In this document: in pieces, positions 1 through 12,600 of the stretch
Numbering within the stretch: position 1 is the first letter of the stretch
Layout of the letters: the number at the start of each line of letters is the position of its first letter
From: Ryuthela nishihirai
Taxonomy: Eukaryota > Arthropoda > Arachnida > Araneae > Heptathelidae
Assembly (NCBI GenBank): GCA_038380435.1
Contig: JAWZYU010000019.1
Coordinates: forward strand, 25,011,801 to 25,075,800
Length of the DNA stretch: 64,000 bases
Reading direction: 5' to 3'
Notes under the pieces: generated by a model
The model's database searches: none
What the model saw: only the letters and a program-made list of their open reading frames with translations
Told to the model about the DNA's origin: nothing
Position numbers and translations under genes: made by a program

Positions 1-950
1 TGAATTATATTCATGATTACTATTTTCGACGCTTGCCTTGCTCTTAAGGGAGATTTTAGCGGTGGCGCACACATCAACTGACTCCAAGTTGAATCGAGTG
101 AGTTGACCAACACCATTTTGTTACCTGCACTCCATCTGTTTACAGCATTTGTGCACTTCATATCTCCAATCACCATAAGCAAAGGATGAAAATATTTTAA
201 GGTTAGCAATTCAGTACTGTACCATTTTTTTTTAATTATTTTTAATTTTGCATCTTTTTTAGGTTTATCACTATTGTGCACTTAATAAATGTGTTTTTAA
301 GCTTTTATATGCCACAAGCAAGTGAAAAAAAAGCTGCGATTCTTTTAAGGCAATATTCATTCTATGGCGGTGGTCTGGAACCTAACCTGCCATATATTGT
401 ACTGCGAATCATTGTATAATTTAACTGGTATCACATTTTGTGATTGAGTTGTGATAGGAGAAAACATTTTACACTGAGTTGTGATAGGTTTTTTGATTTG
501 TGTAGCATAATTTTTCGATGCAAGTTTTAGAGCTATGCATAACAAGTGATTAAATATTTCCTCAGTGTTTTCCCCCATTCCTTTTTAATTTCAGAGATTG
601 CTCTTTACTACCAATAAAAATGAGCACGCATCTCGTCTTTCAGTCTCTGAAAAAACAAAAAATTAAAAAACACTTTTGGAAATGAAAATCCAATTTATCA
701 ATCTTTATTTTTGTGGTATTCTTTTCATTATGACCAGAAGCATTGTAAATGTGAAATTTGAAGAAAAAGCATGCTATATAAAAGTAATTCACCCTACTGT
801 GAATTTTGGAATATTAAATCTTGTTTATTTTTCATTAATTAGAAATTAAAGATTAATATATTACTTCAAATGTTTCTTGTCTACAGGACATTTTTCTGTG
901 ATACTTTATTACTGAATTAGAAAATTAATAAGAAATTTTGCTGGTAAATT
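1..950. other. AT-rich flank, no gene seen
   Basis: Short open frames here have no recognisable motifs. One of them covers an imperfect repeat of a short motif (TGAGTTGTGATAGG, near 445 and 475). I see no coding exon, RNA gene or element end. It is upstream of the first visible exon and may be part of a long intron of the ZC3H4-like gene, because the exon for the first half of zinc finger 1 is not in the window. Confidence 0.5.
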
Positions 951-952
951 CT

Positions 953-1075
953 ACTGGTAGACAAAATCTAATTTACAAATATAAAAGTTGATATATCACC
1001 ATAACAACTGGCTAGCATTGAATAAAATTTAGTAGAGAGTTACATCAGACCACGACATAGGTAATAAAGACAAAT
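953..1075 (+). mobile_element. Tc1-like terminal fragment
   Basis: About 120 bp match the left terminal region of the Tc1-like element starting near 2296. They share the order ACAAAYATAAAAGTT, ATATATCAMCATAAC, TTGGTAGAGAG-like and CATCAGACCA segments. No transposase is attached. It looks like a solo end or a strongly deleted copy. Confidence 0.5.
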
Positions 1076-1940
1076 TCTTTGCTTGAGGTTCTCTTTCATT
1101 TGCATTTCAGTATCAATTGTTGATTTGTGCATTTATCAAAATGATTGTTCCACCTGATCTTCCCAATGCATTGAACGATCACAGTGAATTATGTGTCAAA
1201 TGAAAGCCTGTGATGCCTATAGTGTCATGGACTTTAAAAAATATACCCCATGCTTCCCCCTAAAAGAGGGAAAATGCAAAACTTTTTTTCCTTTTTGTTT
1301 TTCTCCCATTATGTTTCACTACATTTTCTGAATGCAAGGGTCCAGAGTAATGAGTTAGATATCAAATAATACCTTGTGTGGGTACTGTTATAGACTACCT
1401 TGGGTACGAGGACAGAAATTTCAAGGGGATTGATAGCAATGAGTTTTATCTCAAATGAAAGTTCATGCTGTTGAAAATGTCATGGGCTGCATCAAATTAT
1501 ACCACCTCTTATCACTGAAAAGGGGGGGGGGGGATATAATAGGGGCCAATCTTTACATGCCATATGTCAAAAGTTAAAATGCCTGCAGAGTAACAAATGC
1601 AGCAATGTTTTCTTCTGAAGATAGGTATTTTTATATATATTTTGCTTTGTCACTAGAAACCTCTAATCTTTCCTATATTGTGCCCAAAAAAGTAAAGCAT
1701 ACCAGTAGTGAATTCAGTAAGCAATTTCACGCATTAGTATGTTTTACATTTTACTTTTTAGAGTGCATATAGGAAGTTGGGTATTTTTTAATATGTATAT
1801 ATTTTAGCTCATTTAAAAAAACTTTTCTCTTTGATATTTGTCTCTGAATATTTCAACCTTTTTAGAGAAAATTCTTTTTTGGTTGGATAGGTATTGATGA
1901 AATATTGCAATTCACTTACTTAATACAGCATGATAATATT

Positions 1941-2098
1941 TTATTAAATGTATTTTGAGCAGGTATCTTTTTACTCCAAATTTACCCATTGCTTCATCTG
2001 CATTGGCAGTAACTCAATGTTGAGCTACTGCAGATGAAGAAATGACTACAGTAAACTCATAAGAGTAAAAAGATACCTACTCAAAAGACATTTAATAA
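1941..2098. repeat. Palindromic repeat (foldback, about 158 bp)
   Basis: The outer arms 1941-1975 and 2064-2098 are near-perfect reverse complements. An inner pair (CTTCATCTGCA near 1993 against TGCAGATGAAG near 2029) continues the hairpin. It is probably a small non-autonomous foldback element. No target-site duplication is clear. Confidence 0.65.
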
Positions 2099-2295
2099 AG
2101 TATACAGTATTATCTTTTTGTATTGAATAAGTTTTAACATCTACTGTGTCTTTAGTGTTATTACAATGCACGTTTTTCAAATTGCACCATATAACGGTTA
2201 AAAAAATTGGAAAAGGTAAAACTTTAAATGAATATTGCAAGCAATTTATGCTAGACATTTTAAATTTTGGTAGCTTTTGTCCACCAGTGTAAAAT

Positions 2296-3774
2296 ACTAA
2301 GTTACAAACATAAAAGTTAATATATCAACATAACGATTGGCTAAAATTTAATCAAATTTGGTAGAGAGCCATGACATCAGACCATGACAAAGAACATAAG
2401 CAAAAAGTAATGCCACATTAATGTGCTTGTGCAGACACATGCAAAACAGTGCACAAGTGAGGCACGCTATAAAAAAAATGCAGATACAGCACTCATATCA
2501 CATCTCACACTCCAAAGCACATCAGCTTGCAAGAGGTGTTGGAGAACATGCAGATAAAGATCTAGTGTCACTTAGAGGATTTGGAGAGGTTGATAGCCAT
2601 TAGTATGATGTCAGGACAGCCCAAACTGCAGTAGCCAGAGCTCATAATGTCTTAGATGATAATCTCCAGACTATGGTGACAATATTAGGAATCCAGGAAT
2701 ATGTCTCAATGACGTGATTTTTGGCTGGCCCAAAACCAAACACCCCAGGAGAACCAATATCTGGTGTTAACAGCGAGAAGGCATAGCCAGACGACAGCCA
2801 GAGAACTTGCTGTGGAGTTCGCCTGTGCTTCAGACACGATAAGTCAAAAATGGTGTCTAGATGACTTTGTGAAAGGGGTCTGTATGCTAGGTGACTAATG
2901 GTTTGCCTCTCCTTCACCCCCTCTCGAAGAATAACTTGAATTGCAATTTGTTGCAATTCAAGTTACTTCTGTGCAATTGTTTTGCAAGCAACATTACACC
3001 TGGACCAAACAGCTGTGGGTGCATGCACTCTCCATGGATCAGTTCCATTTCAGTCTGATTATATGGATTCCCGATATGTGCTCATCTGGAGAGAATGTGG
3101 AATGCACAGCAATCCATGTAACATTTGGCAGCAATACTAGTATGGAGGAGGAGGTCTGATTTGGTATGGGCATAATTCTGGGTGGCCATATGCCACTCCG
3201 TGTGTTTGAGGGTGGCACTGTGCATGCTCAAAGGTACATAAAGGATATCTCTAAGGCTTTTCTGTGGGTATTGTTGGCCCCCAAATTCATTTTTAGGAAC
3301 AATAATTCTCGTCCTCATGGAGCTCAACTGGTCGATGATTTCCTCTAGATTGAGGATGTTTACAAGATGGAGTGAGCAAGCAGGTCTCTAGATCTTAATC
3401 TTATTGAACATGTGTAGGATGCTCTGGATGCATTAGTGCTCTTCAGCCTCCTCCCAGAAACCTTCTGAGCTGTAATCTGAACAATGACAGTTATTGTCAT
3501 CTTGTCATCAGCATATGATCATTGTGCAATATACTTGGCAGTCAGGGGTGATCATACTCCCTATTGATCACTGGAACAATGTATTTCTGCTACCCCAGTA
3601 AAGGACATTGTTGGCACATGATCATTATTCCTGGCCATCTATTCTTATGCATTTCATATTTGCATATATTCTCTGTAATGGTCTGATGTATCTCTCACCT
3701 GAATTTCAAAAAAAAATCTCAAGTGATTATGTTGCTTTGTCAACTTTTATGTTTGTAACTTTTGTCCATCAGTG
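2296..3774 (+). mobile_element. Degraded Tc1-like DNA transposon
   Basis: The terminal regions are inverted: AGTTACAAACATAAAAGTT at the left and its complement ending in CCATCAGTG|TA at the right (3774/3775). Between them, + strand translation gives broken Tc1 transposase pieces: a WTKQLW-like segment near 3001-3040, YGGGG.I.YGH near 3140-3180, and DLNLIEHV near 3392-3415. This is the classic C-terminal signature of DD34E/D Tc1 transposases. Stops and frameshifts are frequent, so it is inactive. The outermost approximately 20 bp at the left look rearranged. A perfect hairpin (2932-2965) sits inside. Confidence 0.75.
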
Positions 3775-3779
3775 TATGA

Positions 3780-4030
3780 TAGTGAAGTTTACATTGGCAG
3801 GAATGATTTGTCTCCTTATATTCATAAGGAGGTGGGAAAATGCAAATTATTTCATTTTAAGAGAAGATAAATTAAAAATTGGATTGAGTAGGTATTGGTA
3901 AACTATTACAATTCATGCTTTTTGAATATGGTGCTAAATGTAGAAAATGTAAACCTTGGAAGTTATGTTACAGATGATATATTTATGCTAGAGATTAGAA
4001 ATTTTGGTGGTAGAATGTGTTGATCAAGAA
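3780..4030 (+). repeat. Dispersed repeat X (single copy)
   Basis: It shares the pattern AGATAAATTAAAAATT, then TAGGTATTGGTAAA..ATTACAATTCA and a distal GAAATTTTGGTGGTAGAATGTG. The same pattern occurs in the tandem cluster at 31.5-32.3 kb and near 1.86 kb. It has no coding capacity. Its class is unknown. Confidence 0.5.
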
Positions 4031-4264
4031 CAGATACCCAGATAGCTTACTGACAGAAGTATAATTTATATTCATATGTGTTTTAAATAAGTTACTGGTT
4101 CATGAAGTTGTCTGGATACAGTATTCCTGTGACTTACTTCCTGTGGCAGCTACAGCTGATTCAAGTTGATGTGCTGACATAATTCTGCTGCACCTTGACA
4201 AAGAACAAGAAACACTCATCATGAACTGTTGTTGCTCTGGGCTCACTAGCTTGTTCTTTTAGAG

Positions 4265-4939
4265 CAGGGGTTCACAACCTTTTTCAGTCCCTATACCCTC
4301 TTGGCTTTTAGTAAATGCTTTCTGTACCCCCTATTTCAATATGAAAGGAAATAAATTCTAGAGTTTATCACACGTGTGGTATACACTTTTCTGCATCTCT
4401 GTTTGAGATGAAAGCCGAAATGTTTGTTGGTTTTGCTAACAGGCAGTGCCACCATGCAATAGCTTGGAAATGTTGCACCAGCCATGTATGAAAGTCTGAA
4501 TTTGGTGTACAAAACCTGGTTCAGAGGTACAAAAATTAATTTATTACTGCTAAGCCGTCCCATGGCCAAGTGGTTAGCACGCTTGGCTACTGATCTAAGG
4601 GACCTGGGTTCGAGCCCCGGGTAAGGCATGGATGTGTGTGTTGTTTTTCTGCTGAGGTCCTGCCATCCTCACAGACCTACTATGGCATATAAACTGACAG
4701 GCTCCTGTCAGACCTCTGTGGCAAGCAGCTGCTTGAGGTGGTATTTATTTTATTTTTTTATAAGCACAGTTGGTTTATAACATTTGGCATTATTGAAACT
4801 TATGATTATTAACGTATCGCCTAAATACTGAGACATCAAATTTGCAACAAAGTCGGTCTTTTAAAAACACTTGAAAATATTTCAATAGTATAATAGTTAT
4901 TTACCAAATATTCCCTGTACCCCAGGTTGGGAAACCCTG
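4265..4939. mobile_element. hAT-type non-autonomous element with nested SINE-A
   Basis: The ends are CAGGGGTTCACAACC (4265) and the inverted GGTTGGGAAACCCTG (4939). They are flanked by near-identical 8-bp duplications, TTTTAGAG (4257-4264) and TTCTAGAG (4940-4947), which is the hAT signature. It has no transposase. A tRNA-derived SINE-A lies inside at about 4553-4745 and accounts for part of the length. Confidence 0.7.
4553..4745 (+). mobile_element. SINE-A copy 1 (tRNA-derived)
   Basis: The tRNA-like head carries box A (TGGCCAAGTGG) and box B (GGTTCGAGCCCCGG). Next comes a unique body with TGAGGTCCTGCCATCCTC and CTGACAGGCTCCTGTCAGAC, and a 3' end CAAGCAGCTGCTTGAGG followed by a T-rich tail. 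It is inserted in the hAT-like element at 4265-4939. Confidence 0.85.
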
Positions 4940-5485
4940 TTCTAGAGCATGTTCCAGTGTCTTGAAAAAAAATCTCCTGAGTCAGGAAACAACACTTCTG
5001 ATACATTCATGAATCTGACAACCTCTCTGTATCTGTCCTACTTCATCCATCCAATGGCTCCTTCACCTCTGAACATCATCCAAATGATTCCTCCTTTGCA
5101 CTTGACCAAAATTGTAATCCTAAATGTTCGATAAAGCTGCTCTTAATCCAAATTGAAAAGTACCTGTTGTTGAATCTGCTTTTATTGGCAGCTTAATTTG
5201 CATATCGCAGAGCCTCATTCAGAAATGCAAATATAATAGATAATAAATGTGAGTTATTTCACATCACTGAAAAAATAATCGCAAAATATCCTCTGAAGCT
5301 TTTGTTAATTCCAAAAAGATTTTTGAGATCTTGATTGATTGATATCTTGAGGTATTTGCAACTTTGTTCAACTTCCTTAAATTATGAAGAGCAGTGTACA
5401 TGAACTCCTATAAACCATGTAGATGTGTATATAAACTTTATTTGTGAAAATTGCATAAATCTTAAAGTATAAATTTTATGAATAC

Positions 5486-5690
5486 TATCCCGTGGCCGAG
5501 TGGTTAGCACGCTTGGCTACTGATCTAAGGGACCTGGGTTCGAGCCCCGGATTAAGGCATGGATGTGTGTGTCGTTTTTCTGCTGAGGTCCTGCCATCCT
5601 CTCAGATCTCCTACTGTGGCATATAAACTGACAGGTTCCTGTCAGACCTCTGTGGCAAGCAGCTGCTTGAGGGGGTATTTATTTTTTTAT
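5486..5690 (+). mobile_element. SINE-A copy 2
   Basis: This is a full-length copy of the same family. It has box A TGGCCGAGTGG, box B GGTTCGAGCCCCGG, the self-complementary GACAGGTTCCTGTC and the CAAGCAGCTGCTTGAGG terminus followed by T-rich sequence. Confidence 0.85.
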
Positions 5691-6990
5691 TTTATACTTT
5701 GAACTCTATAATTTTTCTCCTTGATCCTCTTCCTCTGACAACTTGATAGAGGGTAGTTGAGATCAAAATCTGCTTGAGTTCTGTCAAGCATTTTGGTCTG
5801 TGATTTCATGACCTTTTACCATGCAAGCTATGAAACAGGAGTCTAACAGAGGCTCTATATTGTGATGTGGGATACTCTGATGGCATAGAGAATGGATATG
5901 GTGTTCTTTGTAGTGCTTTCTTGAACATGGTGTTATGCTGGATTCCTTGAACCTCTCTCTTAATGGGAAGAAACATCTATTCACTTCCCTCATGATCCTT
6001 AAACTCCTTTCTGTCGAAGGATCATACTATAGCATTTTGTCAGTTAGCTATTTAAAGAGTTGAAGGACTTCACCGCCTTTATGGAGGTCCCACAATACCT
6101 GCTTGGTTTATTCCTCATCTAATTTGTCCTTCACACCCTCAACAAGTTTGTGTAGGTCTTCTGTTAACTTGTCCAAATTACCATTCAGTAATTCTTTCAT
6201 ATTTTCTTCTACCATAATGTTAAATTTTTTCTCGCCTACCGGACAAACTATATTAATAGTCCTTTTGGTCAGTTGCATATGAGCAATATTGCATACTCTG
6301 AGTTCTAGCAGATACAGAGATGAGATCCTAGAGTATTATGTGAATATTTTTAGAGGTGCCATTGGGTCAGAATTCATGTACTTCGAGATCCTGCTGGATT
6401 CATTTTAGAACTGAAACTTCTTTGAAATATGCATATAAAGTTAAGAAAGTTTTTTTAATATATTTTAAATTTCATGTGTTGAAACTTATGCAAAAAAATT
6501 TATGGTATCAATGTCATCATTTAAGTAGAATTTAGAGAACCAAAACACTGTCACTGTAATTCTTCATCCTTATGCAGTTATGATTACAATCTGAATTTCT
6601 GCCATTTACTTCTGAAGGTTTTGAAAAGCTTTCATAAATAAAAAGGATACTAATAGTGGAAATTAAATCATTCAACAAAAAGTTCAATGTTTGCCTTTTA
6701 TTTTATTCCACTTTAAGTTTTTGAAACTCCTTTATCATTTCTGGAATTATTTAAATTAATGATTTGATTTTAAAGAATGGTTAATTTTGCCATATCTAAA
6801 GTCCAGTGTAACATTCATAATTTCCACCAAAATTAAATATCAAATCCTTGCATTTTACTGGAAATTTAATATTTGTTTTAACATTTTTTAAGTTATAATA
6901 ATAATGTTTATTACTCTTTAATTAATAGTTTGCATTAAAGAAATTAATTTCTATGTCAAGATTTTTATAGCAATACTTTAAACTTGCCCA
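5691..6990. other. Non-coding stretch
   Basis: I see no exon, RNA gene or element ends. The sequence is AT-rich without strong repeats. It may hold decayed transposon sequence. Confidence 0.4.
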
Positions 6991-6999
6991 GTGAGAGGA

Positions 7000-8106
7000 C
7001 AAATCCACTTGAGAAGTCGATTGAGAAGTTGATTGAGAAGTCGATTTGAATTACATGGTTGAGCCACTGCAAATCGGATATGTTGTTCCAACGCAAACCA
7101 CAGATGCTCTATTAGATTTATGTCTGGGGAATTTGGAGGCCAGTGCAATACCTGGAAGTCTTCCTCATGTTCTACGAATCATTTTCGAACAGTCCGGGCA
7201 GTGTGGCATGGTGCATTATCCTGCTGAAAGAAGGCACTACTAGAGGGACATACCATTGCCATGAAAGGATGTACTTGGTCTGCAATGATGTTTAGTAGAT
7301 AGGTGGTAGACGTCATAATTTCCTGCACATGAATGACTGGACCCAGGGTTTCCCAGCAGAACATTGCCCAAAGCATTACACTTCCTCCACCAGCTTGTTT
7401 TCGTTCCTTGGTGCATCCTGGTGCCAACATTTCCCCAGGTTAACGACACACGCATACCCGGCCATCCAAATGGTGCAACAGGAAATGATATTCATCAGAC
7501 CAGACGACCTTCTTCCAATCATTCAAGGTCCAGTTTTGATGTTCGCGTGCCCATTGTAGGCACTTTCGATGGTGAACTGAGGTTAGCATGGGCACTCAGA
7601 GTGGCCTGTGGCTACACAGCCTCATTTTCAGCAGGGTTCGGTGTACTGTGTATTGTGACAGATTGCTCTCGTCACCAGCATTCAAATTATGGGCAAGTTG
7701 CACCACAGTATCCCTTCTGTTGGCTCGTACCATACAGGATAGCCTTCGCTCACCTCTAGCATCGATGAGTCATGGTTGGCCCACACCTTGCTGACAGTTC
7801 ATGGTTTTTCCCTCCTTGAACCACTTTTTGAAGGTACTAACCATGGCTGACCGTGAGCACCCCACAAGCCTTGCCATCTCAGAAATGCTCTGACCCAGTC
7901 ATCTGGCCATTACAATTTGGCCTTTGTCAAACTTGCTTAAGTCCACTGTCTTTCCCATCTTAAGAACAAGAATAACACTGATTAACAGAGCTCAGTATCG
8001 GGTGTTATTTATTAAGGTATCATGACCTTCACATGCGCCGTCATTTACATGCAGTTGCTCGATTTGCATATAGACATGCTGGTCATAATGTTTTGGCTCT
8101 TCAGTG
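7000..8106 (-). pseudogene. Tc1-like transposon with broken transposase (- strand)
   Basis: Read on the - strand from an ATG at 7958, the frame begins MGKTVDLSKFDKGQIVMAR. It then shows helix-turn-helix-like ISEMARLVGCSRSAM and a WFKEGK segment. Further on it shows a catalytic-type WSDEYHF, then GGGSVMLWAMF and FFQQDNAPCHTART near 7180-7420, and a SPD.NLIEHLW-like end near 7100. Several in-frame stops and frameshifts break it. The right terminus is clear: CACTGAAGAGCC read inward from 8106, next to TA at 8107-8108. The left terminus near 7000 is decayed and replaced by a short GAGAAGTCGATT repeat. It is a typical Tc1/mariner transposase pseudogene of about 330 codons. Confidence 0.85.
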
Positions 8107-8109
8107 TAT

Positions 8110-9546
8110 GTTCAGGCCTCTTACTATTCAGTTTTTTGTAAATGTGATAATTATTATCCTGTTGACATCACTGGCTGCGGAATCTGATATTTTTAAATTT
8201 TATCACTACAACAATATTTACATAGAGAATGGGGGCCTCTGTCACTTCTTCTAATGATAATTGATATATCCTAAAATCTGTACAGATCCCCAATTTTTCT
8301 CTTTTTTTTACCTTTTCCCAGACAAATTTTTAGTTATAGAAATGAGGACTTATCCAGGGAAATCCATTGATTCTGAGTGAATTGATTAGTAACTGATTGT
8401 GCAATCAGAACTACTTCATTGATACCTATTTATAAAAATAAATCTAAATATGAATTTAAAAATAAAATAAAAAAACTTGGGAGATATAGTGCAGCACAAT
8501 TCAGTTGATCACTTAGCTCACAAACTCAAAGTTCTTCAGTTTCATTTTGGACTATCATTAAAAATTATCCATTCATTGGTACCTTGCCTTTGATAAGAAA
8601 AGGACACAATTGAGCTTGGAAAGCTCACTATCCATAGATGGACCAAACTGTAGCCTTTTGCACTTAAATACATGACTAGATGGCCTTGACAAGAAGTTAC
8701 TAACCAGGGATTTCCCTGTACCCTCTTTAAGTTTTAGTAACACCCCTCTGTTAATCAGCTAGTTACATACAATATTGTCAATTTGGTAATTTTCTCCACA
8801 TTTTGCTAAAAATGTAACAGCTTTAAAAATAAAACCTCCCACACTTTTTCAAATTTGAAACACCTTCTCTGACTTCAATTCCTGGGAAAACTGCCCCTAA
8901 CTGCTGAGTTGATTGATTCCCTTTAGCAACCTTTTCTGACCATTAGGGTCCTCATTACTTGACCATATTTCATTTTGTAATAAAAATATACTGTCCCAGA
9001 GTAAACAAATTGTTTTTATAAATATATTTACTATTAAACAAAGTATAAGTTTGTGTAAAACCTAAATTTTATGTGTTACAGTATACAGAAGTTACTGTTT
9101 AGTAATGCCCCACATTCCTTTTTCTCCATTAAATTTTTTTATAGAAAGGTAAAATATATGTATCATATTAGTAATGGTATTGGCTGCATGCATAAATTTC
9201 CACATAAAATCCTTCAACCCATGGCTTTATGCCAGAAAGGGGTAAAAGCATACATCCACAATGGTCAAATTCTGCCTTCACCTTCCAAAGGCACTTATTC
9301 TCCTCAATAACTATGTCATCATTGGTCCCATAAAGATCATTTAGTGGTGCAAAAGAGTGATAATGGAAAGAACAAGTCTGCTTTGCTGTGAATGAAGCAG
9401 TGCCGATTTGTTCTCCACTCTGAAGAACTCGCAGCTCACTGTTTTTAATGTATGTCTCTACCATTTTGATGGATACTAAAAAAAATGGAGCATTACTTTG
9501 CAGGCAATCTACATATATATATGAACTGTTAATTTTTCTATTTCAG
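8110..9546. other. Non-coding, upstream of first visible exon
   Basis: I looked here for the missing first half of zinc finger 1 (a CxxF..GxCxxG segment with a donor site) and did not find it. The sequence is AT-rich with no repeat family I can name. A fragment at 8710-8760 resembles weakly the left end of the hAT-like element at 4265. Confidence 0.45.
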
Positions 9547-9658
9547 GGATCAGACTGCCCCTTTTCTCATTCTGGTTCACCTCTAAAGAAAAAAGAACTC
9601 TGCAAGTTTTATCTAAATGGTTATTGTACCAAAGGGAAGCACTGTTTGTATATGCATG
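9547..9658 (+). CDS. ZC3H4: ZC3H4-like exon A: end of ZnF1 and ZnF2
   Basis: The acceptor is TTTCTATTTCAG (ends 9546). The exon opens in phase 0 with GSDCPFSH, the last Cys and His of zinc finger 1. It then runs through [10 protein letters not shown] and complete finger 2 (C19, C27, C33, H37 of the visible protein). The exon ends at 9658 after TAT ATG CAT plus one G. No GT follows; the next bases are ATATCCTTT, a U12-type AT-AC donor. An open frame continues past 9658, but those residues (DILSNF..) do not fit the family. The exon with the first half of finger 1 must be upstream of the window or was missed. Confidence 0.9.
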
Positions 9659-12600
9659 ATATCCTTTCAAATTTCACTATGATTGTTCTGATTTCGATAT
9701 CAATAATATAATACTGTGTTCTATATAAACTGCCCTACCAAATTATTGAATAACCTCCATGTTACTTCAGTAGAAAGCCAAATTCAAAGTTCTAACTTCT
9801 GAAATGTATTATGAGATGTGACTGAAAATAACTATCTAAATGAAATAAATTACAGTCTTGTTGCTGTAAGATTTTCAACAATATTTGATCAATGTTTAAA
9901 GTGTTAAAAATGAATTGTTCAACAGCAGAGTTGACAGACGTAAAAATTTACCTAAAACTTGTGAAAGATTAAAAATATAATTAAAAAAAATGAAAATTAT
10001 CAAACTATTTACTAAATTAAGTCTCTCTTTAGAAATCCATGTTATTCAGTTTTCATTTATTTTGAAAAATATTGGTAGGTAACGTCCATCTTCTAATATA
10101 TGATTAAATGCAAAGCAAATGTTTAAATCTCAATTTAGAAAAATTTAAATTTTTGACTTTAAATGTGTATTTTCACTGAAAATTTGGATGTGAATGATTT
10201 GCTAAGACACTGTGTATGTATGTATGTATGTGTGTGTGTGTGTGCACGTGCTCTATACCAGCAATTAAACTAATTTACCATATTTTACTAGCCAACCAGG
10301 TCTAATATTTGTTAAAACATTAATTGCTCATTAGCTGCCACTCATTTGATGAAGGAACAATTTTAAGTTCACAAAAATTAAATTTTACCCTATTAGTATT
10401 GAACTTAATCAGCAGCTGTTGGCTTAGTAGCCAAGAGCACCTGATATGTTATCAAAAGATAGTAAATTTCTTTACCACCCAGTTGATTCCTTTTTTTTTT
10501 AACTTAAAAAGCAGACTTCATAATAGAAACTTTAAAACAGCTAATTTTTTTGGTGTACTTTTGCTCCCCTTGCCCCTAAATGTAGAAATTGTCTTGGTAA
10601 ATTGATGGTCCTTATGTTCCATAGATTTTTCTCCTTACTATTCCTATGAAAAAATGCTCTGTATATGTATATACAAAAAAATGCATGTTGAAAATTCTTC
10701 TGGAGTATCTTTTTTTTTTATTAATACCAAATAGAAAATGGGTCAGTAATCCATGGCTCTGTTACTCCCAATAATAACTATAAAATTACATAAAAATTTA
10801 GTAAGCATTTAAATTAAAATATGTGAAAAATTCTCAGCTGCAAAGTCAGATGTTATTAGTGTTACAGACAATATTTGAACATCTTTAGTGAAAAATTGGC
10901 TCATCTTTTGCTCTCTGGACAGCAAGTATTAAAACCAACAAGTACATTTGAGCTGTGTAGCAAATCTGTAATTGGCTGACAACTCTTTCTTTGCCCTAGT
11001 TAGTATCCTTACTAGTTCGGGCACTAGGACTAGATCCTATGTGTGTGAAGGGGATGGACTTTCAGAATATTTTGGTTGAAGATAAGAAAAATTTCTTTGT
11101 TGAAAGGTTTGCAAACCCCCTGAAATAGAGCAATATTTGTTGTTTTAATGCAATATGCAAGTTTTGTAAATTCATTAGACCACCTCAGTGCACTGTATTG
11201 GTGCTCTGAAACATTGACCTGAGTATCGAAAAGTATACATTTTTTACTGTTTTTGGACATCTGCTTTGACTTAATACAAAGTTGAGAAAATAATTGTAAT
11301 GGCTTTTGCAGTTATAAATCTGTTATGAAGTATTGAATCAGTTAAAGAATTAAGAGAAACTGAGCAAAAAGCTCTTATATTTACATTTTAATAAGTAATC
11401 TTCTAGTTAGTCAACCATTCTGCCCATCTTCTAGTGATGACTTATTGTATAAGACTTTTGATTCACATCAAAATTGTATATTTGATTCATCCAAAAAGTT
11501 TGTTTTCCTTTTAGAAATTGGAGGGGGGGGGGGCTCAATCAATAGCGCACCAGGCTCATAATCTGCGGTTCGAGTCCCAACTGAGCCAGCATTGAGATTT
11601 ATCTCCACAGAACTCCCCACCCTGCCCTCGATCAGTAGGGGACACCATTGGGTTTGGAAAGGCCACCTCCCTTTGGATGGGATGTCAAGCTGTGGCCCCA
11701 TGTGCAGGAGAGCCATACCCAGTGCATGTTAAAGAACATGCACTGGGAGACAACCATCAGTCTCTAACAACTATCCAGTGGGTCCTCTCCCCAACCTTCT
11801 CTGAGCCTTTGGGGTGCTTGTGATCTGGCCATTTAGCCCATTGTGTGCAAAAAAGTGTCACTAAGAGGTTAAACAACCCAAATCATTTTGGAAATTGAGT
11901 GTATATTTTGTCTTTGGAATATCTTTTACTTTTTAGGACATAGGAAGGAATTTTTATATATGCATTTTTAAGACATATAGGTAAGGAATGTTTATTTCAT
12001 TTAGTCACTTCACAAGTTGACTAAGTATTGTACCGCTATTACTATGTACAATGAGTACAGAGAAAAAATTGTCTGAGCAGTGTAGGATCTGAACCTGCAA
12101 AACCACTCTATACTCATAATACTTTTGCAACATAATAGTGGTCCAGTATTTAGTCAATTTGTAAAGTGACTTAAATTGTGAACTGCTGTGAATAAAAAGT
12201 AAGGAATATGTTTTTCATTTTTATATTGTGCCATATTAGTAATATTATTACATTTTTCTAGCAAAAAATTTAATGGTTCACAGATTGAAAAACTGCACAA
12301 TGTGTTATGTAATTTATTTTAAAATTTTTAAGCAAAAATTAATATGTCAAGACTGATTCTGGTTCCATTAAAAATATGAAACTCTCCCTGAAAAATCAAA
12401 TAATGTGAGATTGAAGCTCAATTACATCAAGAATTATTGAACTTCAAAGCCATTTCCAGTATAACATTTATTCAGCCATATAAGAATGTGCTTTGTAGCT
12501 TACTTAGAAGATTATTATTAAGCTGAAAATATCAAATTTTTAAACCCAGTTTTCAAAAATTCTTTAATCTGTTCTGATTACTTTTCAACTTTTTTTATAT

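Noticed and set aside
357..578. 73-codon - strand frame as a small gene
   Set aside because: AT-rich composition, a short internal repeat, no motif and no promoter or splice evidence.
9448..9711. Open frame that extends exon A on both sides as a self-contained 87-codon protein
   Set aside because: The upstream residues precede a good polypyrimidine tract and CAG acceptor. The downstream residues leave family similarity at the AT-AC donor. Only 9547-9658 is coding.
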